NCBI GenBank assembly: GCA_900545545.1
Contig: UQZO01000005.1
Coordinates: 62,001 to 126,000, forward strand
Reading direction: 5' to 3'
DNA: 64,000 nt
Source: an uncultured Subdoligranulum sp.
Lineage (GTDB): Bacteria; Bacillota; Clostridia; Oscillospirales; Ruminococcaceae
Every line of letters begins with the position of its first letter. Position 1 is the first letter of the stretch. The notes under the pieces are model-generated. The model worked only from the letters and a program-made list of their open reading frames with translations. It searched no databases and was not told the origin of the DNA. This document shows, piece after piece, positions 35,170 to 44,163 of the stretch. The position numbers and the translations under genes are program-made.

Positions 35170-36057
35170 TCAAATCCCGCCGTTTTCTCCGTCTTCTTTG
35201 CGGATAAAATGGGTCTGACGATAGGTACGCGGCGCCACGCCGTACACCGACTTGAACGCCCGGGAGAAATGCAGCTGGTTGGCGTAACTGACCATGGCGC
35301 TGATGGTGCCGATGGGCAGCGCCGTTTCCTTGAGCATCTGGGCCGCCCGGGCCATGCGGTAGTGCAGCAAAAAGGCCTGGGGGCTTTCCCCCATGGAATC
35401 ACGGAAAACTTTGCCGAAATAGCTGCGGTTCAATCCGCAGAAGGCCGCGATCTCCTCGATGGAGATATCCCGCTGGTAATTCTGCTCAATAAAAGAGAGA
35501 GCTTCCTTCATATAAAAGTCGCGCAGACGGCGCTGGCTGGGCAGCCGCTTGTTGGCTGAGGACTGCACCAGCTGGTCCAGAAACAGAAATCCCTGGCCGA
35601 TCTGCCGCACCGGGCTGTCCTGGGGGTGGTTGACGATGTTCATCATCTGTTCCTGCAGCAGCCGCCCTGCTTCGCGGCTCTGGGGGGTGTACACCGGCTG
35701 CGCGGGGCTTAACCCCGCCAGGCTGATGCTCTCGCTGACACGCAGCCCGTCAAACTCGATCCAGGTATATTCCCAGGGATTTTTTTCATCGGCCACGTAG
35801 GTGGTGGTCTGGTCCGGCACGATCAAGAAACCGTGCCCTTTCTCGATACGGTAGGATTTTTCGTTGGCGTAAAGCATGCCCCGCCCCGAAATGACATAGT
35901 GGAACAGATAGTGGTCCCGTTTGTGGGGGCCGTAGGCATGCAGCGGTTCGGTACGCTCCCAACCATACTGGTAGAGGTTCAGGTCCACAAATCGCTCGTC
36001 CTGAAAGACATGAAATTTGAGCTTATTTTCGGTATATACGTCATTTCGACACTGCAT
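35170..36057 (-). CDS. AraC-family regulator of the sugar operon
   Basis: 295 residues. N-terminal AraC-type cupin (about 25-130, with HYVISGRGML and GHGFLIVPDQTTTY) for effector binding, and two C-terminal helix-turn-helix motifs (SIEEIAAFCGLNRSYFGKVF and the second with ISAMVSYANQLHFSRAFK), followed by the family end GVAPRTYR. Closest in type to MsmR/RafR activators of alpha-galactoside genes. Divergent from the ABC importer operon with 295 bases between. ATG 36057; the upstream region GAAGGGGAGG gives a ribosome site. Confidence 0.93.
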   Translation of the reverse strand: MQCRNDVYTENKLKFHVFQDERFVDLNLYQYGWERTEPLHAYGPHKRDHYLFHYVISGRGMLYANEKSYRIEKGHGFLIVPDQTTTYVADEKNPWEYTWIEFDGLRVSESISLAGLSPAQPVYTPQSREAGRLLQEQMMNIVNHPQDSPVRQIGQGFLFLDQLVQSSANKRLPSQRRLRDFYMKEALSFIEQNYQRDISIEEIAAFCGLNRSYFGKVFRDSMGESPQAFLLHYRMARAAQMLKETALPIGTISAMVSYANQLHFSRAFKSVYGVAPRTYRQTHFIRKEDGENGGI

Positions 36058-36086
36058 GGCGCCGCCTCCCCTTCCTTCTTTTTCCT

Positions 36087-36116
36087 ATTATATACCATAA
36101 TGCGTCTACACTTCAA
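36087..36116 (-). promoter_or_regulatory. Promoter of the araC-family gene
   Basis: Minus-strand TTGAAG (36111-36116) and TATAAT (36087-36092), spacer 18. Confidence 0.65.
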
Positions 36117-36168
36117 TAAAAATCATAGAAATCATACAAATTGAGATATGAAAAGAAGAATAAAGATA

Positions 36169-36197
36169 TTCACGCAATGTTCTGCAAATTGTATAAT
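36169..36197 (+). promoter_or_regulatory. Promoter of the alpha-galactoside operon
   Basis: TTCACG (36169-36174, weak -35) and TATAAT (36192-36197), spacer 17. A poor -35 fits dependence on the divergent AraC-type activator. Confidence 0.6.
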
Positions 36198-36218
36198 AAA
36201 GCTGCTGATTCGGGAAAT

Positions 36219-36248
36219 ATTTTGTGCATAGTGCACATTGCACAAAAT
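36219..36248 (+). promoter_or_regulatory. 10-bp palindromic operator downstream of the sugar promoter
   Basis: ATTTTGTGCA (36219-36228) and TGCACAAAAT (36239-36248) are perfect complements around a 10-base centre that itself contains GTGCAC. It lies about 15 to 45 bases after the predicted start, a position suited to a repressor or roadblock. Confidence 0.65.
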
Positions 36249-36352
36249 TTTCAAAGAAATTCCATCAAATTGGCGAGAATCCACTCTCCCACTGCCGCAC
36301 CGGCCGGGCTGGCAGCGAACCACTGCAAAAGATCAACAGGAGGAAGACATCT

Positions 36353-37648
36353 ATGAACATCAAACGGAAGTTGGTTGCCGGGTTGATGGCGACGTGCCTG
36401 ACGGCAGGTTTGGCCACGGGCCTGACCGCATGCGGATCGGACAGCTCCGACGGCACCGTGAACCTGACGTTCCAGATCTGGGACGTTGCGCAGCGTGACG
36501 GTATGCAGGCGATGTGTGACGCCTACACCGAGCAGCATCCCAACGTCCACATCGAGGTGCAGGTTACCAGCTGGGATGAGTACTGGACCAAACTGGAAGC
36601 CGCGGCGATCTCCAACCAGATGCCCGACATCTTCTGGATGCACACCAACGAGATCCTGAAGTATGCCGACTACGGCAAACTGGCCGATTGCTCCGACATC
36701 GTGGACACCGAGCACTTCTCGGACATTTCGCTGGCCAACGCCAGCGGCTCCGACGGCAAGCTGTACGCTGTGCCCAAGGACAAGGATACCGTCGGCCTTG
36801 TGTACAACAAGGAAATGTTTGACGCGGCCGGTGTGGCTTACCCCGACGAAACCTGGACCTGGGATGACCTGTGCGAGGCCTCCCAGAAGATTTACGACGC
36901 CACCGGCAAGTACGGCTACATGGCCTACGGCGACGATCAGCTGGGTTACTGGAACTTCGTGTACCAGGCGGGCGGCAGCATCCTGACCGAGGACAAGACC
37001 CGCGGCAACTTCACCGATCCCGCCACCAAGATGGGCATGGAATTCTACATCAATCTGCAGCAGAACGAATGGTGCCCCAACCAGAACTACTTTGCAGAAA
37101 CCGCCCCCGGCACCGCCTTCTTCTCCGAGAAGGGCGCCATGTTCTTTGAGGGCGACTGGAACATCCTGAGCGAGCTGAAGAACTACCCCGACATGGTGGG
37201 TAAGTGGGACGTAGCCGTGCTGCCCAAGTGCCCCAACCCCATGAGCGGTGACGGCCGCGCTTCCATCTCCAACGGCCTGAGCTACGCCACCAGCGCCACC
37301 AACAAGCACATGGACATCGTCAAGGACGTGCTGAAGTTCTTCGGCAGCGAGGAAGGCCAGCGCATCCAGGGCGAGAGCGGCGCTGCCATCCCCGCCTACG
37401 AAGGCCTGGAAGAGACCTGGGTCGGCGTCTTTGATGAGTATCCCATCAATGTGCAGCCCTTCATCGACATGTTTGACTACTGCGTCCAGAGCGTCAACAA
37501 CGCCGCCCGCCCCGAGTGGAAGACCCCGGTCAGCGATACGCTGCTGAAGATCTACACCGGCGAGTTGGACATCGACACCGGCCTGCAGACGATGCAAGAG
37601 ATCGTGGATGAGGCCAGTGCCGAATATTACCCGGAGGAGGATGCGTAA
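36353..37648 (+). CDS. Sugar ABC transporter substrate-binding lipoprotein
   Basis: 431 residues with a lipoprotein signal (lipobox LTAC near residue 24) and the cluster-1 solute-binding fold (LTFQIWDVAQRDGMQ, MPDIFWMH, AVPKDKDTVGLVYNKEMFDAAG, ASISNGLSYATSATN). Membrane-anchored receptor for the two permeases that follow. Placed with GH36 and amylosucrase genes, so raffinose-family oligosaccharides are the likely cargo. ATG 36353 is set by AGGAGG at 9 bases. No ATPase is encoded here, so a shared MsmK-type ATPase elsewhere is probably used. Confidence 0.93.
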   Translation: MNIKRKLVAGLMATCLTAGLATGLTACGSDSSDGTVNLTFQIWDVAQRDGMQAMCDAYTEQHPNVHIEVQVTSWDEYWTKLEAAAISNQMPDIFWMHTNEILKYADYGKLADCSDIVDTEHFSDISLANASGSDGKLYAVPKDKDTVGLVYNKEMFDAAGVAYPDETWTWDDLCEASQKIYDATGKYGYMAYGDDQLGYWNFVYQAGGSILTEDKTRGNFTDPATKMGMEFYINLQQNEWCPNQNYFAETAPGTAFFSEKGAMFFEGDWNILSELKNYPDMVGKWDVAVLPKCPNPMSGDGRASISNGLSYATSATNKHMDIVKDVLKFFGSEEGQRIQGESGAAIPAYEGLEETWVGVFDEYPINVQPFIDMFDYCVQSVNNAARPEWKTPVSDTLLKIYTGELDIDTGLQTMQEIVDEASAEYYPEEDA

Positions 37649-38532
37649 TGCAAAAATCATCGAAACTTGCCCGCGATGGTGCCAAGTGGGGCCTGCTTAT
37701 GGTCGCGCCCACCATCATCGGTCTGCTGGTCCTGAACATCTATCCCTTCCTTGACGCCATCCGCATGAGCTTTTCCAAGTCGCTGCCCTTCGGCATGTTC
37801 GAGTTCGAGGGCATCGACAACTATGTGGAAATGTTCCAGAACGCTGAATTCTGGAAGGCTACCTGGAATACCATCCTGTTCTGCATCCTGACGGTGCCGG
37901 TAGGCATCTTCCTGGCGCTGCTGGTGGCCGTGCTGCTGAACAGCAAGATCCGCGGCCGCACCACCTTCCGTGCCATCTTCTTCCTGCCCATGGTTGTGGC
38001 CCCTGCCGCCGTGGCTATGGTTTGGAAGTGGATTTTTAACACCCAATATGGTATTATTAACTCGGTGTTCGGCGTCAACGTCGGTTGGCTGACCGATTCC
38101 CGCTTTGTACTTCTCACCTGCGCCGTCGTTCAGATCTGGTCCAACATCGGCTACGACGCCGTGCTGCTGCTGGCCGGCCTGCAGAATGTTTCGGCCACCC
38201 TGTACGAGGCTGCCGACCTGGACGGCGCGTCCAAGGTCAAGCAGTTCTTCTCCATCACGCTGCCCATGGTTTCGCCCACGCTGTTCGTTGTCATGATCAT
38301 GCGTCTGATGTCCTCTTTGAAGGTCTTCGACCTGATCTACATGATGGTGGATGACGCCAACCCCGCTTTGAACGATGCCCAGAGCTTGATGTCCCTGTTC
38401 TACCGCGAGAGCTTTATCGCCGGTGACAAGGGCTATGCATCCGCCATCGTCGTCTGGACCGTGCTGCTGATCGGTGTTGTCACCCTCTTCCAGTTCTGGG
38501 GCCAGAAGAAGTGGGTCAATTACGAGGTGTGA
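37648..38532 (+). CDS. Sugar ABC transporter permease (MalF/MsmF type)
   Basis: 294 residues, six membrane helices, with the binding-protein-dependent transport signature EAADLDGASKVKQFFSITLP (EAA loop that docks the ATPase). The ATG shares one base with the stop of the binding-protein gene (TAATG), so translation is coupled. Forms a heterodimeric channel with the next permease. Confidence 0.95.
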   Translation: MQKSSKLARDGAKWGLLMVAPTIIGLLVLNIYPFLDAIRMSFSKSLPFGMFEFEGIDNYVEMFQNAEFWKATWNTILFCILTVPVGIFLALLVAVLLNSKIRGRTTFRAIFFLPMVVAPAAVAMVWKWIFNTQYGIINSVFGVNVGWLTDSRFVLLTCAVVQIWSNIGYDAVLLLAGLQNVSATLYEAADLDGASKVKQFFSITLPMVSPTLFVVMIMRLMSSLKVFDLIYMMVDDANPALNDAQSLMSLFYRESFIAGDKGYASAIVVWTVLLIGVVTLFQFWGQKKWVNYEV

Positions 38533-38542
38533 GGTGTAAAGT

Positions 38543-39379
38543 ATGAATACCAGTATGAAAAGCAACAAGCGGCTTTCCACCACGCTGACCTATGTTGTTC
38601 TGATCCTGGGCAGCATCCTCATGATCTTCCCCTTCGTATGGATGCTTCTGACCAGCTTCAAAACCCAGGCCGAATCCATGGCGATCCCGCCGCAGATCCT
38701 GCCCTCCCAGTGGAACTTCGACAACTTCGCTACAGCGCTGGCAAGCCTTCCCTTCCTGAACCTGTACGTCAACACCGGTCTGTTGATCGTGTTCCGTGTG
38801 GTCTGCGCCGTGCTCTTCAGCTCGATGGCCGGCTATGCCTTCGCCAAACTGCAGTTCCCCTGCAAGAACCTGCTGTTCAGCATCGTGCTGGTGCAGATGA
38901 TGCTGCCCAGCCAGATCTTCATCACCCCGCAGTACCTGATGCTGGCTCGCATGGGCCTGACCAACACCATCTTCGCGCTGGTGTTCCCCGGCCTGGTCTC
39001 CGCTTTCGGCACCTTCTTCCTGCGGCAGACGTACTTAGGCATCCCCAATGAGATTGCCGAGGCCGCCTATCTGGACGGCTGTACCAAGTGGCAGACCTTC
39101 ACCAAGGTCATGTTCCCCCTGACCGGTTCCAGCTGCGCTGCTCTGGCGATCTTCACCGCGGTGTTTGCTTACTCCGACCTGATGTGGCCCCTGATCTGCA
39201 ACACCGACCTGAACATGATGACCCTTTCCGCCGGCCTTTCTACCCTGAACGGCCAGTACACCACCAACTTCCCGGTCCTGATGGCCGGCAGCTTCCTGGC
39301 CATGATCCCCATGGTCATCCTGTACCTGCTGTTCCAGAAACAGTTCATCCAGGGCATTGCGATGACCGGCGGCAAATAA
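38543..39379 (+). CDS. Sugar ABC transporter permease (MalG/MsmG type)
   Basis: 278 residues with six helices and the EAA loop EAAYLDGCTKWQTFTKVMFP. N-terminus begins with a short cytoplasmic segment and a strong first helix (VVLILGSILMIFPFVWMLL). Ten bases after the first permease. C-terminal helices end with QKQFIQGIAMTGGK, the normal end of this family, so the gene is complete. Confidence 0.95.
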   Translation: MNTSMKSNKRLSTTLTYVVLILGSILMIFPFVWMLLTSFKTQAESMAIPPQILPSQWNFDNFATALASLPFLNLYVNTGLLIVFRVVCAVLFSSMAGYAFAKLQFPCKNLLFSIVLVQMMLPSQIFITPQYLMLARMGLTNTIFALVFPGLVSAFGTFFLRQTYLGIPNEIAEAAYLDGCTKWQTFTKVMFPLTGSSCAALAIFTAVFAYSDLMWPLICNTDLNMMTLSAGLSTLNGQYTTNFPVLMAGSFLAMIPMVILYLLFQKQFIQGIAMTGGK

Positions 39380-39426
39380 TTCGCTCCATCGCTTGATTAT
39401 GCCTGGCAACAGGCATTCCAGCGGCA

Positions 39427-39522
39427 GGCGGACGGACGGCAGATACCGGTCCGCCCGCCTGTTGCTGTTTGTTTGGAAAACAGTGTGCCCGGAATTTTGC
39501 CCTCCGGCTCATTCCGGCACTG
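39427..39522 (+). promoter_or_regulatory. Two successive hairpins between importer and alpha-galactosidase genes
   Basis: First hairpin: GGCGGAC (39427-39433) with GTCCGCC (39449-39455), extendable to CAG/CTG. Second: CAGTG-tgc-CCGGAAT (39481-39495) with ATTCCGGCACTG (39511-39522), one 3-base bulge, followed by TCTATATATATTTTTATC. They may stop part of the transcription or protect mRNA ends, lowering enzyme relative to transporter expression. Confidence 0.55.
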
Positions 39523-39553
39523 TCTATATATATTTTTATCAGGAGGTCCTTTT

Positions 39554-41800
39554 ATGGGTATTCAATTCGACACCGCCACAGGCGTTTTTGCACTGGAAAC
39601 CGCACACACCAGCTACCACATGCAGGTGGACCCGCGGGGACATCTGCTGCACTTGTACTACGGTCGCAGCATCGGCCAGGGCAGCCTGAAAGCGCTGTAC
39701 CCCCGGGCTGACCACGGTTTTTCGCCGGACTACTACCCCTGCCGCCGGGAGCGCGGCGTCTCCCCGGATGTGCTCCCCCAGGAGTACACCGGCTGCAATG
39801 TAGGCGACTTCCGGCTTTCCTGCCTGGTCGTCCGCGATGAGACCGGTGCCGCCGGTGCGGATTTTGTCTATGTTTCCCACCGCATCGAAGCCGGCAAGTA
39901 TGCCCTGGAGGGCCTGCCCTGTGCCCACGAGGAAGACGGCGACGCCGAGACCCTGTGCATCACCCTGCGGGATTTCGTCACCGGGCTGGAGCTGGACCTT
40001 CTGTACGGCGTATTTGCCGACCAGGATATCATCACCCGCGCCGCCCGGCTGCGCAACAACGGCACCCATACCCTGCGGCTGGAAAAGGCCGCGTCCCTCT
40101 GCCTGGATTTTCCCTTCGGTGAATGGGATCTGATCCACTTCCACGGCCGCCACGCCATGGAACGCCAGATGGAGCGCACGCCCCTGGCCAACGCCATCCA
40201 GACCGTTTCCTCCACCCGTGGCGCTTCCAGCCACCACCACAATCCCTTTGTGATCCTGTGCGACCGGGACGCCACCGAGACTTCCGGCTTGTGCTACGGC
40301 ATGATGCTGGTATACTCCGGCAGCCACCGCACCGACATCGAGGTAGACCAGAACGGTTCCACCCGCCTGGTCAGCGGCATCCACGACGAGCGCTTCAGCT
40401 GGAAGCTGGAGCCCGGGGATGCCTTCACGGCGCCGGAAGCCCTGCTGAGCTGCTCTTACGAGGGCCTGACCACCCTGTCCCAGCATTACCAGCACTTTGT
40501 GCGGCACAACATCTGCCGCAGCCCCTTCCGCTTTACCCGCCGCCCGGTGCTCATCAACAACTGGGAGGCCACCTACTTCCAGTTCACCACCGACACCATC
40601 TGCCGCATTGCCGAGAAGGCCGCCAGCCTGGGTGTCGAGATGCTGGTGCTGGACGACGGCTGGTTCGGCAAGCGCAACGACGACAACAGCGGTCTGGGCG
40701 ACTGGTATGTCAACGAGAAGAAGCTGCCCGGCGGCCTGAACCCGCTGATTGAGCGCATCAACGCCCTGGGCATGAAGTTCGGCATCTGGGTAGAGCCGGA
40801 GATGATCAGCGAAGATTCCGACCTTTACCGCGCCCACCACGACTGGGCACTGCGCCTGCCCGGCCGTGACCCCGCCATGGGCCGCAACCAGCTGGTGCTG
40901 GACCTGGGCCGCGAGGAAGTGGTGGACTACCTGACCGAGGTGCTCAGCGACCTTCTGCGCAACCACCACATTGAATATGTAAAATGGGACATGAACCGCA
41001 ACATGTCCGACGTATACAGCCAGGCCCTGCCGCCGGAGCGCCAGGGTGAGGTAGCCCACCGGTACATGCTGGGCGTCTACCGCCTGCTGGACCGCCTGAC
41101 CACCGCCTTCCCCAACGTGCTGTTTGAGGGCTGCGCGGGCGGCGGCGGACGCTTCGACGCCGGTATGCTGACCTACTTCCCGCAGATCTGGTGCAGCGAT
41201 GACACCGACGCCGTCGAGCGGCTGACCATCCAGCACGGCACCTCCTTCGGCTATCCCGTTTCCGCCATGGGCGCCCATGTTTCGGCCTGCCCCAACCACC
41301 AGACCGGCCGCACCACCCCGCTGTGGACCCGCGCCGTGGTGGCCATGAGCGGCACCTTCGGCTATGAGCTGGACCTGGGCAAGCTGACCGACGAGGAATG
41401 CGAACAGGTCAAGGAGCAGATCGCCGCCTTCAAGGAACTGTACGATGTGCTGCAGAACGGCCGCTACTACCGCTTGAGCGACCCGGCCCGCCAGCCCCGC
41501 TACACCGCCTGGCAGACCGTGACCGAAAAAGAAGCCCTGGTCAACCTGGTCATCACCCATACCGAAGCCAACTCCCGCCCGCTGCACATCTGCCTGCGCG
41601 GTCTGGAGGAGGACGCCCTCTACCGTGTGGAGAGCCTGCGCCTGTACGGCACCACCTCCACGCCGGAAAGCGGCCCCGCCGATGCCGACGGATATGCCGG
41701 TGCCGTGTACAGCGGCAGCACCCTGATGTACGCCGGCTACACCCTGCCCCAGCTGGTGGGTGACTACCCCAGCGTGCAGCTGCACCTGGTGCGTGTGTGA
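39554..41800 (+). CDS. Alpha-galactosidase, GH36
   Basis: 748 residues, the usual length for GH36 group I enzymes. N-terminal beta-sandwich, central barrel with LVLDDGWFGKR and DWYVNEKKLPGGL, the nucleophile Asp in YVKWDMNRN (about residue 479), GCAGGGGRFDAGML, and the acid/base Asp in WCSDDTDAVERL (about 547). No signal peptide: it cleaves imported raffinose, stachyose or melibiose inside the cell, releasing galactose. ATG 39554 follows AGGAGG at 7 bases; the frame extends upstream through the hairpins and is not used. Confidence 0.96.
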   Translation: MGIQFDTATGVFALETAHTSYHMQVDPRGHLLHLYYGRSIGQGSLKALYPRADHGFSPDYYPCRRERGVSPDVLPQEYTGCNVGDFRLSCLVVRDETGAAGADFVYVSHRIEAGKYALEGLPCAHEEDGDAETLCITLRDFVTGLELDLLYGVFADQDIITRAARLRNNGTHTLRLEKAASLCLDFPFGEWDLIHFHGRHAMERQMERTPLANAIQTVSSTRGASSHHHNPFVILCDRDATETSGLCYGMMLVYSGSHRTDIEVDQNGSTRLVSGIHDERFSWKLEPGDAFTAPEALLSCSYEGLTTLSQHYQHFVRHNICRSPFRFTRRPVLINNWEATYFQFTTDTICRIAEKAASLGVEMLVLDDGWFGKRNDDNSGLGDWYVNEKKLPGGLNPLIERINALGMKFGIWVEPEMISEDSDLYRAHHDWALRLPGRDPAMGRNQLVLDLGREEVVDYLTEVLSDLLRNHHIEYVKWDMNRNMSDVYSQALPPERQGEVAHRYMLGVYRLLDRLTTAFPNVLFEGCAGGGGRFDAGMLTYFPQIWCSDDTDAVERLTIQHGTSFGYPVSAMGAHVSACPNHQTGRTTPLWTRAVVAMSGTFGYELDLGKLTDEECEQVKEQIAAFKELYDVLQNGRYYRLSDPARQPRYTAWQTVTEKEALVNLVITHTEANSRPLHICLRGLEEDALYRVESLRLYGTTSTPESGPADADGYAGAVYSGSTLMYAGYTLPQLVGDYPSVQLHLVRV

Positions 41801-41820
41801 AGGAAAAAGGAGGAATCCTG

Positions 41821-44073
41821 ATGAAATCTTCAAAGAATAAAAAGGCGGCCGCCCGCAAAGCCGCCGCGGCAGCCCGAGCCAACGCCGCCAAGCAGGCCGC
41901 CCCGGCTGCCAAAACTGAACCGGTAAAGGAGGCCCCGGCCAAGGCCGAGCCTGCAAAGGAAGCAGCCCCGACCGCTCCCGCGGCCAAGACCGAGACCCAG
42001 CCCGCCCTGAAGGCAGCCCCTGTCCAGGAGAAACTGAACGCGGCACCGACCCAGGAGAAACTCAAGGCTGCCCCGGTGCAGGAAAAGCTGAAGGCCGCCC
42101 CGGTGCAGGAAAAACTGAAGGCGGCTCCCAAGCAGGAGAAGCTCAAGGCCGCCCCCACCCCCGAAAAACTGAAAGCCGCGCCCAAGAAGGAAGCGCTGAA
42201 AGCTGCCCCCGCCCAGAGCAGCGCCGAGGATGACGCCGCCTTTGAGCGCCGCCTGGCCCGCCATTATGACGAGCTGAAATGGCTGTACTGCGAGCTGTAC
42301 CACGGCGACGTGCAGGCCTTTGATTACTGCGTGAGCATGCTGCGCAAAGCCTGGGCCGACCGCAAACCGGCCCTGCGTGCCCAGGATGCCGCCCGGGAGG
42401 CCGACCCCAACTGGTACCGCCGCCAGGACCTGCTGGGCATGATGATGTACACCAATGCCTTTGCGGGCACCCTGAAAGGCGTGGAGGAAAAGCTGCCCTA
42501 CATCCAGGAATGCGGTGTGAACTACCTGCACCTGATGCCGCTGCTGCAGAGCCCCAAGGGCCGCAGCGACGGCGGCTATGCGGTGGCGGACTTCCGCACC
42601 GTACAGCCGGAACTGGGCACCATGGACGACCTGGAGCATCTGGCCGATGCCTGCCGCGAGAAGGGCATGAGCCTCTGTCTGGACTTCGTCATGAACCACA
42701 CCAGCGAGGACCACGAGTGGGCCAAAAAGGCCCGTGCGGGCGAGCCGGGCTACCGCGACCGGTACTTCTTCTACGACAACTGGGATATCCCCAACGAGTT
42801 TGAAAAGACGGTGCCCCAGGTCTTCCCCACCACGGCGCCGGGTAGCTTTACCTGGCTGGACGACTGCCAGCAGGTGGTTATGACCAACTTCTACCCCTAC
42901 CAGTGGGACCTGAACTACGCCAACCCCGTGGTGTTCAACGACATGACGGAGAACCTGCTCTACCTGACCAACCGCGGCATTGACGTCATCCGTCTGGATG
43001 CCGTGCCCTACATCTGGAAAGAGCTGGGCACCACTTGCCGCAACCTGCCCCAGGTCCATACCCTGGTGCGGATGATGCGGATGGTCTGTGAGATCGTCTG
43101 CCCCAGCGTGCTGCTGCTGGGCGAGGTGGTTATGGAGCCCGCCAAGGTCGTGCCCTACTTCGGCACGCCGGAAAAGCCGGAATGCCACATGCTGTACAAC
43201 GTCACCACCATGGCCACCACCTGGAATTCTCTGGCCACGGGGGATGTTTCGCTGCTGCGCCACCAGATGGATACCGTCTGCGCGCTGCCCCGGGATTTCC
43301 TGTTCCTCAACTATCTGCGCTGCCACGATGACATCGGCTGGGGCCTGGATTATCCCTGGCTGGGGTCCCGCTTCGGCACCCAGGAAGTGCCCCACAAGAA
43401 GTTCCTGAACGACTGGTTCACCGGCAAATGGCCGGGCAGCGACAGCCGCGGCGAACTGTACAACGACGACCCGCGCCTGGGCGACGCCCGCCTGTGCGGC
43501 ACCACCGCCTCGCTGTGCGGTGTGGAGGCGGCCGACTTTGAGCAGGACCCCTTCAAGATGGAACGCGCCATCTCCTGCGACCTGATGCTCCATGCCTGGA
43601 TGCTGGTGCAGAGCGGCATTCCCGTGCTGTACAGCGGCGACGAGATCGGCCAGCTGAACGATTACACCTACCACGATGACCCCGAAAAGGCCGACGACAG
43701 CCGCTACATCCACCGGGGCAACTTCCAGTGGGATCTGGCCGAGCTGCGCCACGACACCACCACCCGCCAGGGCAAGCAGTTTGAGGGTCTGCGCCGTCTG
43801 GAGACCATCCGCGCCGGGGAGAAAGCCTTTGACGCCCAGGCCGATGTGTGGACCTTCGACACCGGCAGCAGCCATGTGCTGGGTGTGGGCCGCTGGTACC
43901 AGGGCCACAAGCTTATCGCCTTCTTCAACTTCAGCCCCGAGTTCGTCCATGTCTCCTCCTGGGAGAAGGGCCCCTACGACGAGCTGATGTACGGCGGCCA
44001 CCGCGAGGATCTGAACGATGTGGAGCTGTATCCCTACGGCTTCGCCTGGTTCCTGCACACCGAAGACATCTGA
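41821..44073 (+). CDS. Amylosucrase-like GH13 enzyme with repeat-rich N-terminal tail
   Basis: 750 residues. Residues from about 135 match amylosucrase (GH13_4): LMPLLQSPKGRSDGGYAV, VMNHTSEDHEWA, nucleophile Asp in VIRLDAVPYIWK, acid/base Glu in LLLGEVV, transition-state Asp in RCHDDIGW, and the closing GDEIGQLND. Such enzymes use sucrose, transferring glucose to glucan or hydrolysing it, here probably the sucrose left after galactose removal. Residues 1-130 are a Lys/Ala/Pro/Glu tail with seven nine-residue repeats (67-129). ATG 41821; GGAGG at 7 bases. Twenty bases after the GH36 gene, last in the operon. Confidence 0.9.
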   Translation: MKSSKNKKAAARKAAAAARANAAKQAAPAAKTEPVKEAPAKAEPAKEAAPTAPAAKTETQPALKAAPVQEKLNAAPTQEKLKAAPVQEKLKAAPVQEKLKAAPKQEKLKAAPTPEKLKAAPKKEALKAAPAQSSAEDDAAFERRLARHYDELKWLYCELYHGDVQAFDYCVSMLRKAWADRKPALRAQDAAREADPNWYRRQDLLGMMMYTNAFAGTLKGVEEKLPYIQECGVNYLHLMPLLQSPKGRSDGGYAVADFRTVQPELGTMDDLEHLADACREKGMSLCLDFVMNHTSEDHEWAKKARAGEPGYRDRYFFYDNWDIPNEFEKTVPQVFPTTAPGSFTWLDDCQQVVMTNFYPYQWDLNYANPVVFNDMTENLLYLTNRGIDVIRLDAVPYIWKELGTTCRNLPQVHTLVRMMRMVCEIVCPSVLLLGEVVMEPAKVVPYFGTPEKPECHMLYNVTTMATTWNSLATGDVSLLRHQMDTVCALPRDFLFLNYLRCHDDIGWGLDYPWLGSRFGTQEVPHKKFLNDWFTGKWPGSDSRGELYNDDPRLGDARLCGTTASLCGVEAADFEQDPFKMERAISCDLMLHAWMLVQSGIPVLYSGDEIGQLNDYTYHDDPEKADDSRYIHRGNFQWDLAELRHDTTTRQGKQFEGLRRLETIRAGEKAFDAQADVWTFDTGSSHVLGVGRWYQGHKLIAFFNFSPEFVHVSSWEKGPYDELMYGGHREDLNDVELYPYGFAWFLHTEDI
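42019..42207 (+). repeat. Seven 27-bp tandem repeats coding PxQEKLKAA
   Basis: Inside the amylosucrase-like gene seven nonapeptides follow each other (residues 67-129): PVQEKLNAA, PTQEKLKAA, PVQEKLKAA twice, PKQEKLKAA, PTPEKLKAA and PKKEALKAA. Codons vary between units, so the array is not a very recent expansion. Confidence 0.9.
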
Positions 44074-44100
44074 CAACTCCCGTTTTTCCCCCATAGAAAG

Positions 44101-44134
44101 CAGAAGAGGCACCCCAGCCGGGGTGCCTCTTCTG
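44101..44134. terminator. Bidirectional terminator between the sugar operon and lacZ
   Basis: CAGAAGAGGCACCCC / GGGGTGCCTCTTCTG, 15-bp stem with an AGCC loop, then CTGTTTTTATGG. Confidence 0.92.
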
Positions 44135-44163
44135 CTGTTTTTATGGAAAAGTCACAAAAAGGG

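Noticed and set aside
39539..42046. 835-codon minus-strand frame over the alpha-galactosidase gene
   Set aside because: GC-rich codon bias keeps the antisense frame open. The plus strand has catalytic motifs, ribosome site and operon context.
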